NCBI GenBank assembly: GCA_028023455.1
Contig: JAQFVV010012394.1
Location: 26,423,053 to 26,487,052, forward strand
Length of the DNA: 64,000 bases
From: Epiperipatus broadwayi
Lineage: Eukaryota > Onychophora > Udeonychophora > Euonychophora > Peripatidae
Direction of reading: 5' to 3'
A model generated the notes under the pieces. That model saw only the letters and a list, made by a program, of their open reading frames with translations. It did no database searches and was not told where the DNA came from. The position numbers and the translations under genes are program-made. Of the stretch, positions 47,291 through 57,580 are shown piece after piece (the first letter of the stretch is position 1; each line of letters starts with the position of its first letter).

Positions 47291-47729
47291 GATCCCACTT
47301 TTATTGTTAAAAGAAGGTTGCCTTGACAACAGTGGGAAATTGTTGATTGTTATTGATATTGGAATTGTCTAAGTGTTAGCTTTTAATGATATATACATCC
47401 AGTCAGTATAAAACCTTCCTCACCTTACTCCAGAAATAAGCAGAATTTTATTTACACAGAAAAAACTTTTGCAGCTTTTGCTCCATCTATAATATAATCT
47501 TGTTGCTTTTTATGTATCTTCTCCTGTTTAATAGGTCTCTTTGGAGTCACTTCTTTCTCTAAAGTTCTTTCTTACTGTGCACTATTTATTACTATAGCTT
47601 CCTCTAGAATTAAAGTTATTTGATGCTTCTAATTCTTGTTATTGGAAACATCAATTTTGTTACCCTTAACTATATTTGAGGAAGTAACTATATCTTCTAA
47701 TATTTCAGTTTGTCATTGTAATATGGTTA

Positions 47730-48170
47730 ACATGGTGTTTTAAAACTCTTTTGTCTTCTAGCTTTATTTCATGTTATTTGTGCAGACACAATTTTATTAA
47801 TTATGCATGGTAGCCATTTTTTCTTAATTGCTTCTCTAATTCATATGGTTTGGTTTCTTATTTTATCAGAAATTAAAGTAGATAAGTGTTTTCATGTATC
47901 AGTTCATTAATAACTCCGCCAACGTTTTCTTCATTGCAGAACTATACATATATTACTGGCATTCTTTAACTAGTAGCTTCACTGTCTGTTGGCAAGCTTA
48001 ACAATGTCTTCAAGTTTTTCCAATAGCATTGTTTATATTCGGCCACCAAATATACAAATGAATTTAATTCCTTGATACATACAATTCCTATATGACCTTT
48101 ATGTAGCAGCTATAGAACATTGTCTAAAGGTGGAATCATTATATAGTTCACCATAAGAATACATTCACAG
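47730..48170 (-). pseudogene. Gypsy-type integrase relic of element C
   Basis: Minus-strand frames include ILMVNYIMIPPL (near 48130-48165) and LLHKGHIGIVCIKELN (near 48062-48110). Together these match the H2C2 zinc-binding start of Gypsy integrases (usual ...PPxxR...LHxGHPGIxRMK). Nearer the LTR, IKKKWLPCIINKIV (around 47790-47830) matches the C-terminal KWxPGxI block. The catalytic core between them is unreadable. Integrase would insert the DNA copy; this one is inactive. Confidence 0.65.
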
Positions 48171-48329
48171 CAGGGTGACAGATTCTCCTGGGCATTCCAA
48201 ATTGCTGAGGTATATTATTTGATTGTTTAAATGGCCATCCATTTTTATCCAATTCTTTATGACACTATACTCTTTATTTCTTTTAATCCACTCTGGTATA
48301 AATTTGCCATTTTTTATTGCCGATTTTGA

Positions 48330-48960
48330 CAATCTGTCATGCTACATCTGAAACATTTATAACTTTTAAAATAACACTTTCTTTCTCCCACAACAATAAA
48401 AATTATTGGGCTTCTTTTTACCAAACTTGTCTGTCTTCTGTGCATTCACAACATTATAGTATGTTTGGTTTAACTTCTTCATTCACATTTTTAAATTCTT
48501 GCAAGCACTGGAGGATAGCTTCAAATGCTATTCCCTGTTCAATAGCAGCCTTATACATTAGCGTTGATTTCCTTAGGAACATTTGCCTAAGTGTAACATC
48601 TTTGATGCCCCATAACAATAACATTTAATTGATACAACCCTTAAATTTGCAATCCTTCACCAAAGTCCATAGTATTAAATCATATTCGCTTAAAATTTCA
48701 CTTTGCAACTGCATCCTACCATGGAAATGAAGATGCCTGTGAATTTTGACATTATCAGTTTACAATAGGCATTTAATTTTATTAATAACTCCTTGTATAA
48801 GATTTCTTCAGGTGGTTTTGGATCACATAAACAGTTTTCAAAATTTAAGACATGTTGCTCTGACATCTATGGTAAACTGGCAACTTTCAATTTATCGTCA
48901 ATTTTCCACTCATGAATATGTATTTCTCCACATGGTTCATGCATATCTGTCACCATTCTA
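48330..48960 (-). pseudogene. Gypsy-type Gag relic of element C
   Basis: In minus sense the frames read, in order, a LCDPKPPEE block near 48805-48830, a FHRHLHFHGRMQLQSE block near 48710, LLLWGIKDVTLRQMFLRKS (about 48570-48622, the counterpart of the conserved DRLVxGIRDxxLRERLL segment of Gypsy Gag), AAIEQGIAFEAIL, and a degenerate zinc-knuckle area with KCFRCSMTDC near 48331-48360. Gag would form the capsid-like particle around element RNA. Frame changes and stops make it dead. Confidence 0.75.
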
Positions 48961-49201
48961 GATTTTTACAACAAAGGGCATTGTTACCTTGTTCTGCATA
49001 CTTCTTGAATTATCCTAATCACTAATATATACTTGTAAGACTATGGTGTAATAACTTTATAGCTATTCAATTTTTTTGGCATCACTTATTATACAAGTTC
49101 TCTATTTAACTGCATCATACAATATTTCATGGGTTATTCCAATAACCACACCACATTAATATACTTTTGGCTTCACAGGTTATCCTGTCGACTGCAATAC
49201 T

Positions 49202-49847
49202 TAATATATCCAGGTAAACTATACTCTGTCAGTTGCATAATTATATAATTTGTTCAAAGAAAACAAACACAAAACGTTTGACAATAAATGTAAGAGTTTA
49301 TTTACTGTGAATAACAATAATATTAGTAGATAGGATTAGTAAATTAACTGGTTCATTGCTAGTTTAACGTAGGATCAATCTAGATCAACTAGTAACTGTT
49401 CATATTTCTGTAGGTCATGTATGAAAGTCTCTTTCCAATTGCAGTTCTATAAGCACTTTACTGCTCATAACTTGAGGTAGTCTAATTGGATTATGACTAA
49501 AGCTCTTCTTTACTGCTAATACTGATTTACGCTACACTTATAGAGTTTTCAAATCTGTTTTCAGCTCTTGCTTTTTTCTCTCTCTCTTCACATTACTACT
49601 TCTCTAGACACCACTAACTGAATTGAACTGACAGAATGCATTTTGCAGTCATTTTTATCCATTTTTCTAATTTATATAAGGTTAGACTTTATTGACATGT
49701 ATTTTAGCCTGTTGCTTTTTGCAGGAAACTAATTTTCTTTTCTGCATATTATTATTTCTGCAATGTTTTAACACTCATTATACAGACCAGCTTATACACA
49801 CACATACACTTTATTAATATATATATATATTCAGTCACTACAGTACA
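49202..49847 (-). repeat. 5' LTR of element C
   Basis: 646 bp from TAATATATCCAGG to CACTACAGTACA. In minus sense the interior next to it reads GTATTGCAGTCGACAGGATA; I cannot assign a primer tRNA. Confidence 0.75.
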
Positions 49848-49852
49848 GAATC

Positions 49853-50650
49853 AATTGGCGTTTGTGTTATTTTTGCCAATTCAAAGAGAATTTACAGATT
49901 GTTCACAATGTTTTGAATGCAACATATAATGACTTTGGTTTATTAATTAATGTTTATAAAATTCAATTTCTTTACTAGCCAATGACAGAAGAAAATTTTT
50001 TACAACTTTTAGTTTGGATGGTAAATCAGTTCAAATACTTTGGTAGTTTTATATGCAGAAAGGTGGAGTTAAATGCTGAAGTATAACATAGACTAATATC
50101 CTTATGCTTTTACCAAATTAAAAGAAAATAACTAATGAAAACAAGGCAAGATGTTATTTTAACAATTAAATTTTCAAAAATAAAATTTGGATACCCTATT
50201 AGAGCAATATAAAGAAAAGTTTTATTTAAGGATATCTTATACATTTTTAAAAATACAATGGCAAGATTATAAAACCAATTTAATATGTACTTCAATGATG
50301 ATACTATAGATTCAACTATTGCAAAATCATATCCTCATGGGCTTGGACATGAAAAATGAATGAACAATGCAAGATTTCCTAAAAGGGTATTTTACAATAA
50401 ACTTGAACATGGTTTTAGTACAGCAGGTAGAATCTGTCTATACTATAAGTATTATCTCAAACACATTTTAAGGAAATACAAAATCAGTCATTTCCATAGA
50501 AAAGATACATCAAAGAAAAATACTCTGGAGAGTTACAAGTGGATATGGTGTTGACATATTGTTTTGCTGAAGAAGTTAAAAGAAAACATTGTAAAATATC
50601 TAAACAGAAAAATTGACCAGCATGTTAAACATGTGGATGTATTTGAAATT
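49853..50650 (+). pseudogene. LINE reverse transcriptase and C terminus, 3' of nested element C
   Basis: The plus-strand LINE resumes with VIFANSKR (49870-49900, the stretch after the catalytic box), FQLLVWMVNQFKYFGSFI (about 50004-50054, usual form VVDKFTYLGSTL), then NNARFPKRVFYNKLEHG (about 50360-50412, usual form xRLPKRLFYGEL) and GRICLYYKYYLKHILRKYKI (the usual GRPRKRYKDxLKxxLKxxxI). The order agrees with the fragment ending at 46680, so the two are one LINE split by element C. The catalytic box itself seems lost. Many stops. Confidence 0.75.
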
Positions 50651-51009
50651 CATAGATTTGCATAATCATCACAAAACTTGCTTCTGACTTAGTTCTATTT
50701 TCTCTCGTCTTTTTTTTTTCTCTTTTTGGAGTTCGAATGGTCATACTTATTCATGAGTAGTTATTTATTATTATTAGTTGAATTAATTAATTTATAACCA
50801 TAAATTAAATAGAGATTTCAACTAAGACAGAAAAAAATAAGAGATAGCTCATTGCCATTACAATTATTTATTTATAAATATTGAACTTCATGGGTTTTTT
50901 TAACTTTCTGTTTAAATCTGTAGAATATTAATTTTCTTATTAACAGTGTATGCATATATTATGTATACCTATTGAAAAATCTGTATCATAAATAAATATG
51001 TATGTGTTA
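50651..51009. other. Spacer, no gene recognised
   Basis: AT-rich, poly-T and TTA repeats. May include the eroded 3' end of the LINE above. Confidence 0.4.
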
Positions 51010-51440
51010 ATGCATATTATGTAATTTGTAAGGCTTGGAATGCATATTATATACAGCTTGTGAGTATTGGAATGCATATTATATACAGTTTATAAGACTT
51101 GAAATGAATATTATATACAGTTGTAAGACTTGGAATGCATATTATATACAGTTTGTAAGTCTTGAAATGCATATTATATACAGCTTGTAAGGCTTGGAAT
51201 GCATATTATATAGAGTTTGTAAGTCTTGGAATGCATATTATATACAGTTGTAAGACTTGGAATGTGTATTATATAGAGTTTGTGAGTCTTGGAATGCATA
51301 TTATATATAGTTTGTAAGTTCCTGGAATGCATATTATATAGAGTTTTTAAGTCTTGGAATGCATATTATATACAGTTTGTAAGTCTTGGAAGGCATATTA
51401 AATACAGTTTGAAAGGCTTGGAATGCATATTATATACAGT
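51010..51440 (+). repeat. Minisatellite, ~30-bp unit, about 14 copies
   Basis: Unit consensus CTTGGAATGCATATTATATA plus CAGTTTGTAAG, with point variants (TGTGTATT, AGAG for ACAG) and some shortened units. It continues at 51720 after an inserted foldback. Confidence 0.9.
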
Positions 51441-51455
51441 GACATTTATATAGCA

Positions 51456-51677
51456 GACTATTTCCATCATCTAATGTAAGCATTGAATGTCTTTAGAAAA
51501 ATTTAATTTTATTTAAATATTTCAAATACATTTAAATGTTAGTAATAGTACACAGGTTAGAATATGCATATACTAATATGTGGGCTATTACTAACAGTTA
51601 AATCTAGTCGGAATATTTAAATAAAGTTAAATTTTTGTAAAGACATCCAATATTTATATTAGATGATGGAAATAGTC
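51456..51677. repeat. 222-bp foldback element inserted in the minisatellite
   Basis: Starts GACTATTTCCATCATCTAAT and ends with its exact complement ATTAGATGATGGAAATAGTC. The arms match over about 110 bp with some mismatches, around a short centre near AATATGCATATACTAAT. No convincing target duplication is visible. Confidence 0.85.
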
Positions 51678-51719
51678 CAATATATTAAATGCAACTAAAA
51701 TACCATCATCACAAATCTT

Positions 51720-51945
51720 CAAGAAAACATTATATACAATTTGTAAGTCTTAAAATGCATATTATGTACAGTTTATTCTTGGAATGCATGTTAAATACAG
51801 TTTGTAAGTCTTGGAATGCATATTATATACAGTTTGTAAAGCTTGGAATTCATATAATATATAGTTTGTAAATCTTGGAATGCATATTATATATAGTTTG
51901 TAAATCTTGGAATACATATATAATTTGTAAGGCTTGGACTGAACA
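51720..51945 (+). repeat. Second block of the ~30-bp minisatellite, about 7 copies
   Basis: Same unit as 51010-51440, more diverged (AAATCTTGGAATACATATA and similar). The minus-strand frame over it (51762-51971) is a by-product of the repeat. Confidence 0.85.
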
Positions 51946-52984
51946 AGAAAAAAATTACTATATATAAGCAATAAGAGGGAAGAAGTGTTTAAAAATTTAT
52001 AAAATTCTTTTATATTGCTTTCTTAACAAAACTGTACTTAAAATCACTGATATTTTTCAGTTTCAGAACTATATACTACATTAATAATAATTATTTCTAA
52101 ATTAAATCCACAAAATAGATTACTCTTAAAAATATTATGGGTAGTAACAAAAAAATTCAGTTATATTATTTTATTTAATTCTTATTTTGTGCATGGACTA
52201 CCTTTTGCTTATTTTTATTTTATATGCATTTTGCTTTTGTTTTCTTTAATGCATGTTTTTATTAAAAATATAAATTATTTCTTCACTTTATTTAATATAC
52301 AATCATCACCATAAATTCAAAAGTAAAGGCAGCCATTTTTTTTTATCGAATGATTTTTCTTTTGCTCAATGCGGAAGATTATGTATGTCAATTAAATGGG
52401 TAGACTATAATATACTTTATGAGTATCATTAATTTTATATACAGCTAAAGTATTATTATTTGCTTATCAGTCCATTTTTGTAATGCATTAAGATCTGTTT
52501 CTTCCAAATATTTTGGTTATTATTTACAAATTATTTTCTAAGTCAACTATTTTATAACACTTCCTATTTCAAAATATTGTATTATTAACATTGTATAATT
52601 ATCTTTATCTTGTTGTTACATTTTTAATTTACAAGTGTCAAACTTATTCCACCCACAACTTTGACACAGTCCACTTTATATAATCACAATGAATGATTAT
52701 CATTAATCATTTGTTAAACTAGAGATTATCCCTAGCCCAGAAATATACTTTAAACCTCAGTTCAAGATCAATGTACCTGTTTTAATTAAACACACACATA
52801 TTTCTTTTTTTCCATGAATAATATTTTTTATAGATGTACTTAGTAATCTACACTCCACCACACATTCTTGAAACATAAGAACAAAGACATATAATTTAGA
52901 TATTCTCATATGTTTCTTTACCTCACCTATGTGATAACTCTGAAACATCTTAAGGCCCACTAAATGAATTAAAATAAATTATTG
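51946..52984. other. Spacer, no gene recognised
   Basis: AT-rich with no assigned repeat. The minus frame 52757-52960 has no recognisable domain. Confidence 0.4.
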
Positions 52985-53097
52985 AATGATTTTACTGCTT
53001 AGGAGTTCTTAAAAAGTTTGAGTGCTAGATGTAACAGAACTAGAATCGATCGAAGAACTTTAGATCAAGAGTTACCATTACAGTAAACTATTCAGGG
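52985..53097 (-). mobile_element. tRNA-headed SINE fragment, family 1
   Basis: Minus strand: a head with TAGCCCTGAATAGTTTACTG, then TTCGATCGATTCTAGTTC and a tail ending CTCCTAAGCAGTAAA. Same layout as the neighbour at 53101-53235. Confidence 0.65.
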
Positions 53098-53100
53098 CTA

Positions 53101-53235
53101 CATAACTTTATGGCTTCATTGCTCAGGAGTTCATCAGAAGTTTGAATCCTGGAAGAACCAGAATTGGAATCAATCTGAAGACATTGCACTACAGAGTCTG
53201 ATACTCTCACTGTACTAAACCAGGCAGAGCTAAAG
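53101..53235 (-). mobile_element. tRNA-headed SINE, family 1
   Basis: Minus strand: A-box-like TGGTTTAGTACAGTGAGAG, B-box-like AGATTGATTCC, then TGGTTCTTCCAGGATTCAAA and the tail CTCCTGAGCAATGAAGCCAT. Copies at 19.3 and 41.8 kb share head and tail. Confidence 0.7.
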
Positions 53236-53306
53236 GCCCGCTTACTGTGTGTAATTCAAACTCTATTGTGTGACTTTCTAAACATCAATACTACAAATGT
53301 AAAACT

Positions 53307-53674
53307 ATATAATATTGATATCATTTACATTCTTTATTATTTTTACAATGCTTCAAATAATTACAACTGACTATTGACAGTTTTGATTGCCCCAGCAATC
53401 TTCTTCAGAACTTCTACTTATATTTTCAAATCTTAACTGCTAACTATTCAAACTTTACAGAAATCTTCTTCAGAATTTCTTCTTATATTTTCAAATCTTA
53501 ACTGCTAACTATTCAAACTATATAAACATTTGAATAGTTAGCAGTTAAGATTTAAAAATATAAGTAGAAGTTCTGAAGAAGATTGCTGGGCTGATCGAAA
53601 CTATCAATAGTGGGTTGTAATTATATAAAGCATTGTAAAAGTAATAAAGGACATAAATGATATTAATATTATAT
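53307..53674. repeat. Long palindrome with hammerhead-like motifs in the arms
   Basis: The left arm (about 53307-53456, with a partial second copy to 53519) is the reverse complement of the right arm (53526-53674). Shared blocks include GTTTGAATAGTTAGCAGTTA, TATAAGTAGAAGTTCTGAAG and AAGCATTGTAAAAGTAATAA. In the right arm CTGAAGA (53573-53579) is followed 17 nt later by GAAAC (53597-53601), with a possible stem between. The left arm has the same start, a 6-bp stem (GATTGC/GCAATC) and AAAAC. A single-arm copy is at 41003-41700. Confidence 0.85.
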
Positions 53675-54888
53675 GGATTTGGCAATGCAATAAGAAAGAT
53701 AAAGTTAAAATGTAAAACATAACAAGCACAGAAATACATTATTGTGTAATCAGTCATTCTGTTTTTGTAAATTAATTACATAAACAAAATACTGATATAT
53801 ATACTGTATATAGCATTTTTAAATACTAAAAGCTTTTACGCAATTCATTTATTTCAACAGATTAATAATATCTCAAAAAAAAAAAAAAATGAAAATAATA
53901 CAAACACACTTAAGTTACTAATTGAACCTCAAATCATTTTAATATAATAAAAAATAAACAATAAAAAAACCCAACAACATGAAAAACACATTACGATATG
54001 ATTTATCTTAAGGGCTCTTGGTTATTATGCACAGATTAACAATCGTTAAAACAAAGAATGGAAAATAAAAAACAAACTGTTTATACATTCTTTTCAATAC
54101 AAAACATATCAGCGTAACATGATTTGAAAACAATTATTAGAGTATGTATGTACATGTGCCTATATTTGTACATTCAACACTTATTGAATCATAGCGAAAA
54201 AAATACTAGCTAAACTTTAAATGAAATAATACCAATAAGTAATCACATGACCCAAGCTTATCTAATGTTGACCAATAGCAATTCATTTTTTTATATTATC
54301 ATGGATACGTTTAATAAAGCCTGTGTTAAGTGGCATAAACGTAATAAGAGAAAAACAATTTACTGCAGAAAGTTTTCCCAATCATGGTTTAACAATGATG
54401 ACTTAAAAAAAATCCATGCGCCAAACCGCAACAGAATAATGATTACTATTTATATATATTAATAATGTGTTTACATAATAAATGAATCTAATAAGATGTT
54501 TAAAATAAAAAAAACCGTTTTGCATGCTACTATTGATAGGAAAAAAACAACAGACAATCTACCCTTTATTGGAACGATCGAAAAAGTGAACTGTAAGCGG
54601 TTTAATTCAGTGGGTTTTCCAAGTTCACACTTGATTTCTATCAAAAAAAGTGGTTTCTTTGCATAAATTTTAAATTTAAGTGTGAAAAAAACAAATAAGG
54701 CGAAGCTGACGAATCTGGTTTAATAAATAAAAAAGGGAAATATGCATATTAATATAAAGGATATTAAATCGATTTAACAAAATATTCAATAGAAATTTAC
54801 AGCTATAGAAATGTAATATGCTTGATAATATTTAGGAATATAAAAGTTAACGGTATAGGTTGACTTTAATAAATATAACTAATAACCT
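53675..54888. other. Spacer, no gene recognised
   Basis: AT-rich. The plus frame 54247-54462 has no recognisable domain and sits in low-complexity surroundings. Confidence 0.4.
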
Positions 54889-54979
54889 ATTTAAGAAACC
54901 TTTTTTTAAAAAACAAAAAAACAATAAGTTTTTTGATAACTTATTGTTTTTTTGTTTTTTTAAAAAAGGTTTCTTAAAT
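54889..54979. repeat. Hairpin with ~42-bp near-perfect stem
   Basis: ATTTAAGAAACCTTTTTTTA, AAAAACAAAAAAACAATAAG then the complementary CTTATTGTTTTTTTGTTTTT and AAAAAAGGTTTCTTAAAT, around a ~7-nt loop. Confidence 0.85.
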
Positions 54980-55325
54980 GATTTGTGACAATATCTTAAA
55001 CGTAGAACTCAATTTTAATAATCCGGAATTATATTGGGGCGTATCAAAATGTTAACAAAAAAGAATGCTCTTTTATATTAAAACTCAATTTAATCCAGAT
55101 ATTATTAAAACTCATAAAACTGTCCTTAAATACTAGTTTTAATTTAATTTTAGGTGCTTTCTTTTTTTTTTTAAAAAAATTTACATTAAAACTGATGATA
55201 GCTGGTTTAACATGAAATATGTATATTGATGATTATTTATCTTTTCGACATATATGTGTTCAAGTGTATCAGTGTTATGAGATAGAGTGGAGAGTAGTGG
55301 TTAGTCTGAAAGTCTGTGCTCATAA
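54980..55325. other. Spacer, no gene recognised
   Basis: AT-rich, no feature assigned. Confidence 0.4.
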
Positions 55326-55333
55326 CCCTATAT

Positions 55334-55651
55334 CAGGGGTCACCAATCCTATGCTCGCGGGCACTATGGCGCCCGCAGACCATTTTATGTGTGCCCGCCG
55401 CTATCTGAACACGATAAAAAATTATTTATCTGATACAAATAAATTTGATTTTTAAAATTTCTTATAAATTATTGTGTTATATTGCAATCAAATGTTAAAA
55501 TTTTATTTTTGAAATAAATATTTTTTTGTACATTATGTGTATTATTAACAATATCCAACTATAAATTTACATTGAAAAAATAAAAGGTGCCCGCCACCTG
55601 GCCAAGTATTATAGAATGTGCTCTTAAGTGCAAAAAGGTTGGGGACCGCTG
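55334..55651. mobile_element. 318-bp hAT-like miniature transposon
   Basis: The ends CAGGGGTCACCAATCC and (reverse complement) CAGCGGTCCCCAACC form imperfect terminal inverted repeats of the CAGNGGT type known in hAT elements. The exact 8-bp repeat CCCTATAT flanks it (55326-55333 and 55652-55659). GC-rich subterminal blocks (GGGCACTATGGCGCCCGC and GGTGCCCGCCACC) contrast with the AT-rich centre. No transposase. Confidence 0.9.
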
Positions 55652-56029
55652 CCCTATATACTAATTAAGATTGTAATTTCCTTGTATTCTAACGAGAGCA
55701 AATGATGTATAAGTACTCTTATCAATACTAACAAAGGATAACATACACCAGCATTTTAAACCAATAATGTATCACATGATTCCATCACATAATTCCAGCT
55801 GGTACCTTGCTGACTCACTGCTGAACTAGAAATATGTAAGCTGGAGTCACATGATATTCTCTTGATTTTATACCAGTCCTGGTCACAGATTAAAATGCAC
55901 ATAATTAAAAAAAACTAATATATAGATACTGATGTTGTTTTAGATCTTTATTTCTATACAAACAAGTTGACTTAGATTAAAAATAGTTATATGTTTTTCA
56001 ATTTGAAATGACAGAGAGGTAAATGATGG

Positions 56030-56190
56030 CTCCTAGAAGGATGGTGCATTAAATCTTGATGGTCTAGGTGCACTGTTCCAAGTTCCAGAGATCCTCACTG
56101 ATGAAAACCATAAGTTAGAAGCTAATGTGGCGGTATTGGGTAGGGCAGCAATGAATAGAAGTATATTAAGCACTTTTAGTTATTAAAGTT
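56030..56190 (+). repeat. Dispersed repeat with hammerhead-like core, copy 2
   Basis: GATCCTCACTGATGAAAACC, then ATAAGTTAGAAGCTAATGTG and GCGGTATTGGGTAGG. It aligns with the reverse complement of 42440-42640, including the downstream AAGCAC...TAAAGTTTA part. The first block CTGATGA (56098-56104) is canonical; the second is GAAGC (56118-56122) instead of GAAAC. Confidence 0.6.
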
Positions 56191-56600
56191 TACAACAGTG
56201 ACATAGCTCTGGTATAAGAAAAAAGTAAGCTGGCAAACTAACATCTAATATTGATTAAGATGATAATCAAAATCAAAGTTAGTGTTAAATGCTGGTGTTT
56301 GATATAACTTTATCATAGTTAATATCATTTTGAATGTATGTATGAACAGTGATGAAACAGTACTATCAATTATGTAATCACTGGATTGATAAACTTTTCA
56401 AGCATTAATAATATTAATGCACTGCCCTCTGTTGTCAGTTTTGCTTAGCAAACAAAATTAATTAATAATTTTTATTAGTCATTCATTAGAGTGGAGATTA
56501 TCCAATAATGAATAACATTTCTGTAGTGTAAAATAAAATAATTTATATTGGCCTCTTCCAATTATAATAATTATCTGTCTGTGTGTAAATCACACAGCAG

Positions 56601-56712
56601 AAATTTATGCTTAAATAAACCAATAGTAATCTTTTATCAATACAATATTACAGTTTGACAGTAAATGAAAACTTAATCACAGCCGACTGCTATTGGTTTA
56701 TTTAAGCATGGG
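56601..56712. repeat. Hairpin of the CCAATAG family
   Basis: TTATGCTTAAATAAACCAAT then, after about 60 bp, the inverted TATTGGTTTATTTAAGCAT. Its right flank resembles that of the hairpin at 59097-59238. Confidence 0.75.
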
Positions 56713-57370
56713 AGTTATGATATGTAATTTATATACCAGTTAGTTGTTGGCACTTAGATTTAATATATATGTGTGTAAAAATAGACAAGAAAGTAAAACA
56801 ATGAACTATGTTCATGGAAATTAGAAATAAGTTAAACTATTTGAAATACGTCTGTTCAGATTTCACTTAATTTGTTTTCAGGTGAAAATTCTTAGTTTTT
56901 CACTTGAAAACAATTTAATTTTCACTCCATTTTTTTTTTCACAGATGAAACACTGTGCTAGTCTTAAATAATAATCGGGTGGCTAAAAATGAACTATAAT
57001 TAGTTTATTCTCGCAATCTTATAAAATCCAAAACAATCAAATGAAAATATTTATAAATATCTCAAAAATTGTAGTCACATGCACAATGTAATAAATGTGG
57101 TGAGATGATTAAAAATTGTATCATAGAATAAAATAATAAAAATTAAGTATGAATCAAAAAATATTTTGTCCAGACACAACTAAGAATGGCAGAAGTGTGA
57201 ATGTGGGAGAACTGCTGATTGAGAACATAAAGAGTGCTGGTACACACACCCTTTGATAGCCAATAATAATGAAAAAACAACTACCAATCATGGATCAGAC
57301 ATCACAAACAGATAACATGCCTTTTTTTCTGACTTAAGGTGTCAAACACTCAATTTAAATAATATAAGGT
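56713..57370. other. Spacer, no gene recognised
   Basis: AT-rich. A short inverted pair (GTTTTCAGGTGAAAA... and TTTTCACTTGAAAAC) at about 56874-56911. Nothing else assigned. Confidence 0.4.
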
Positions 57371-57580
57371 AATGTGATGTGATGTACTGTAGCTTCTCCT
57401 TAAACGAAGTCAAGAATCTCTCAGCAATTATGCCCAGAGAAACCTGTTAGCTACTTTATTTTACATTCCCCAGTCTAAGTTTTCCCATATTCTGCTCCAT
57501 CCCATTTCCACAACATAATCTTTGTCAACTCTATGACCTTTATATCTAAATTCCCATTATCTTTTCCCAAACCCAGCATA
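57371..57580 (-). mobile_element. LINE 3' end, copy A (16.2-kb family)
   Basis: Only the last ~200 bp of the LINE, minus strand, ending in a short pentanucleotide tail (plus-strand TGTGATGTGATGT). It is 5'-truncated exactly where the tail of copy B begins. Confidence 0.8.

Larger units (their letters stand above)
46681..49847 (-). mobile_element. Gypsy-type LTR retrotransposon C, internally deleted, nested in a LINE
   Basis: Direct repeats at 46681-about 47290 and 49202-49847 share long blocks (for example AATATTAGTAGATAGGATTA and TTCACATTACTACTTCTCTA). They are bracketed by the 5-bp repeat GAATC at 46676-46680 and 49848-49852. The right LTR ends CAGTACA, so in minus sense it starts TGTACTG. 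Minus-strand frames inside match Gypsy Gag (48330-48960) and integrase (47730-48170); protease and reverse transcriptase are missing between them, so this is a deleted relic. A LINE reads on across it. The inner end of the left LTR is not sharp. Confidence 0.8.

Noticed and set aside
48317-48628. 103-codon plus frame within element C
   Set aside because: Shadow: the minus strand carries the Gag relic with matching conserved blocks.
51010-51440. Possible CRISPR-like array
   Set aside because: Units are contiguous with no unique spacers: an ordinary minisatellite in eukaryotic DNA.
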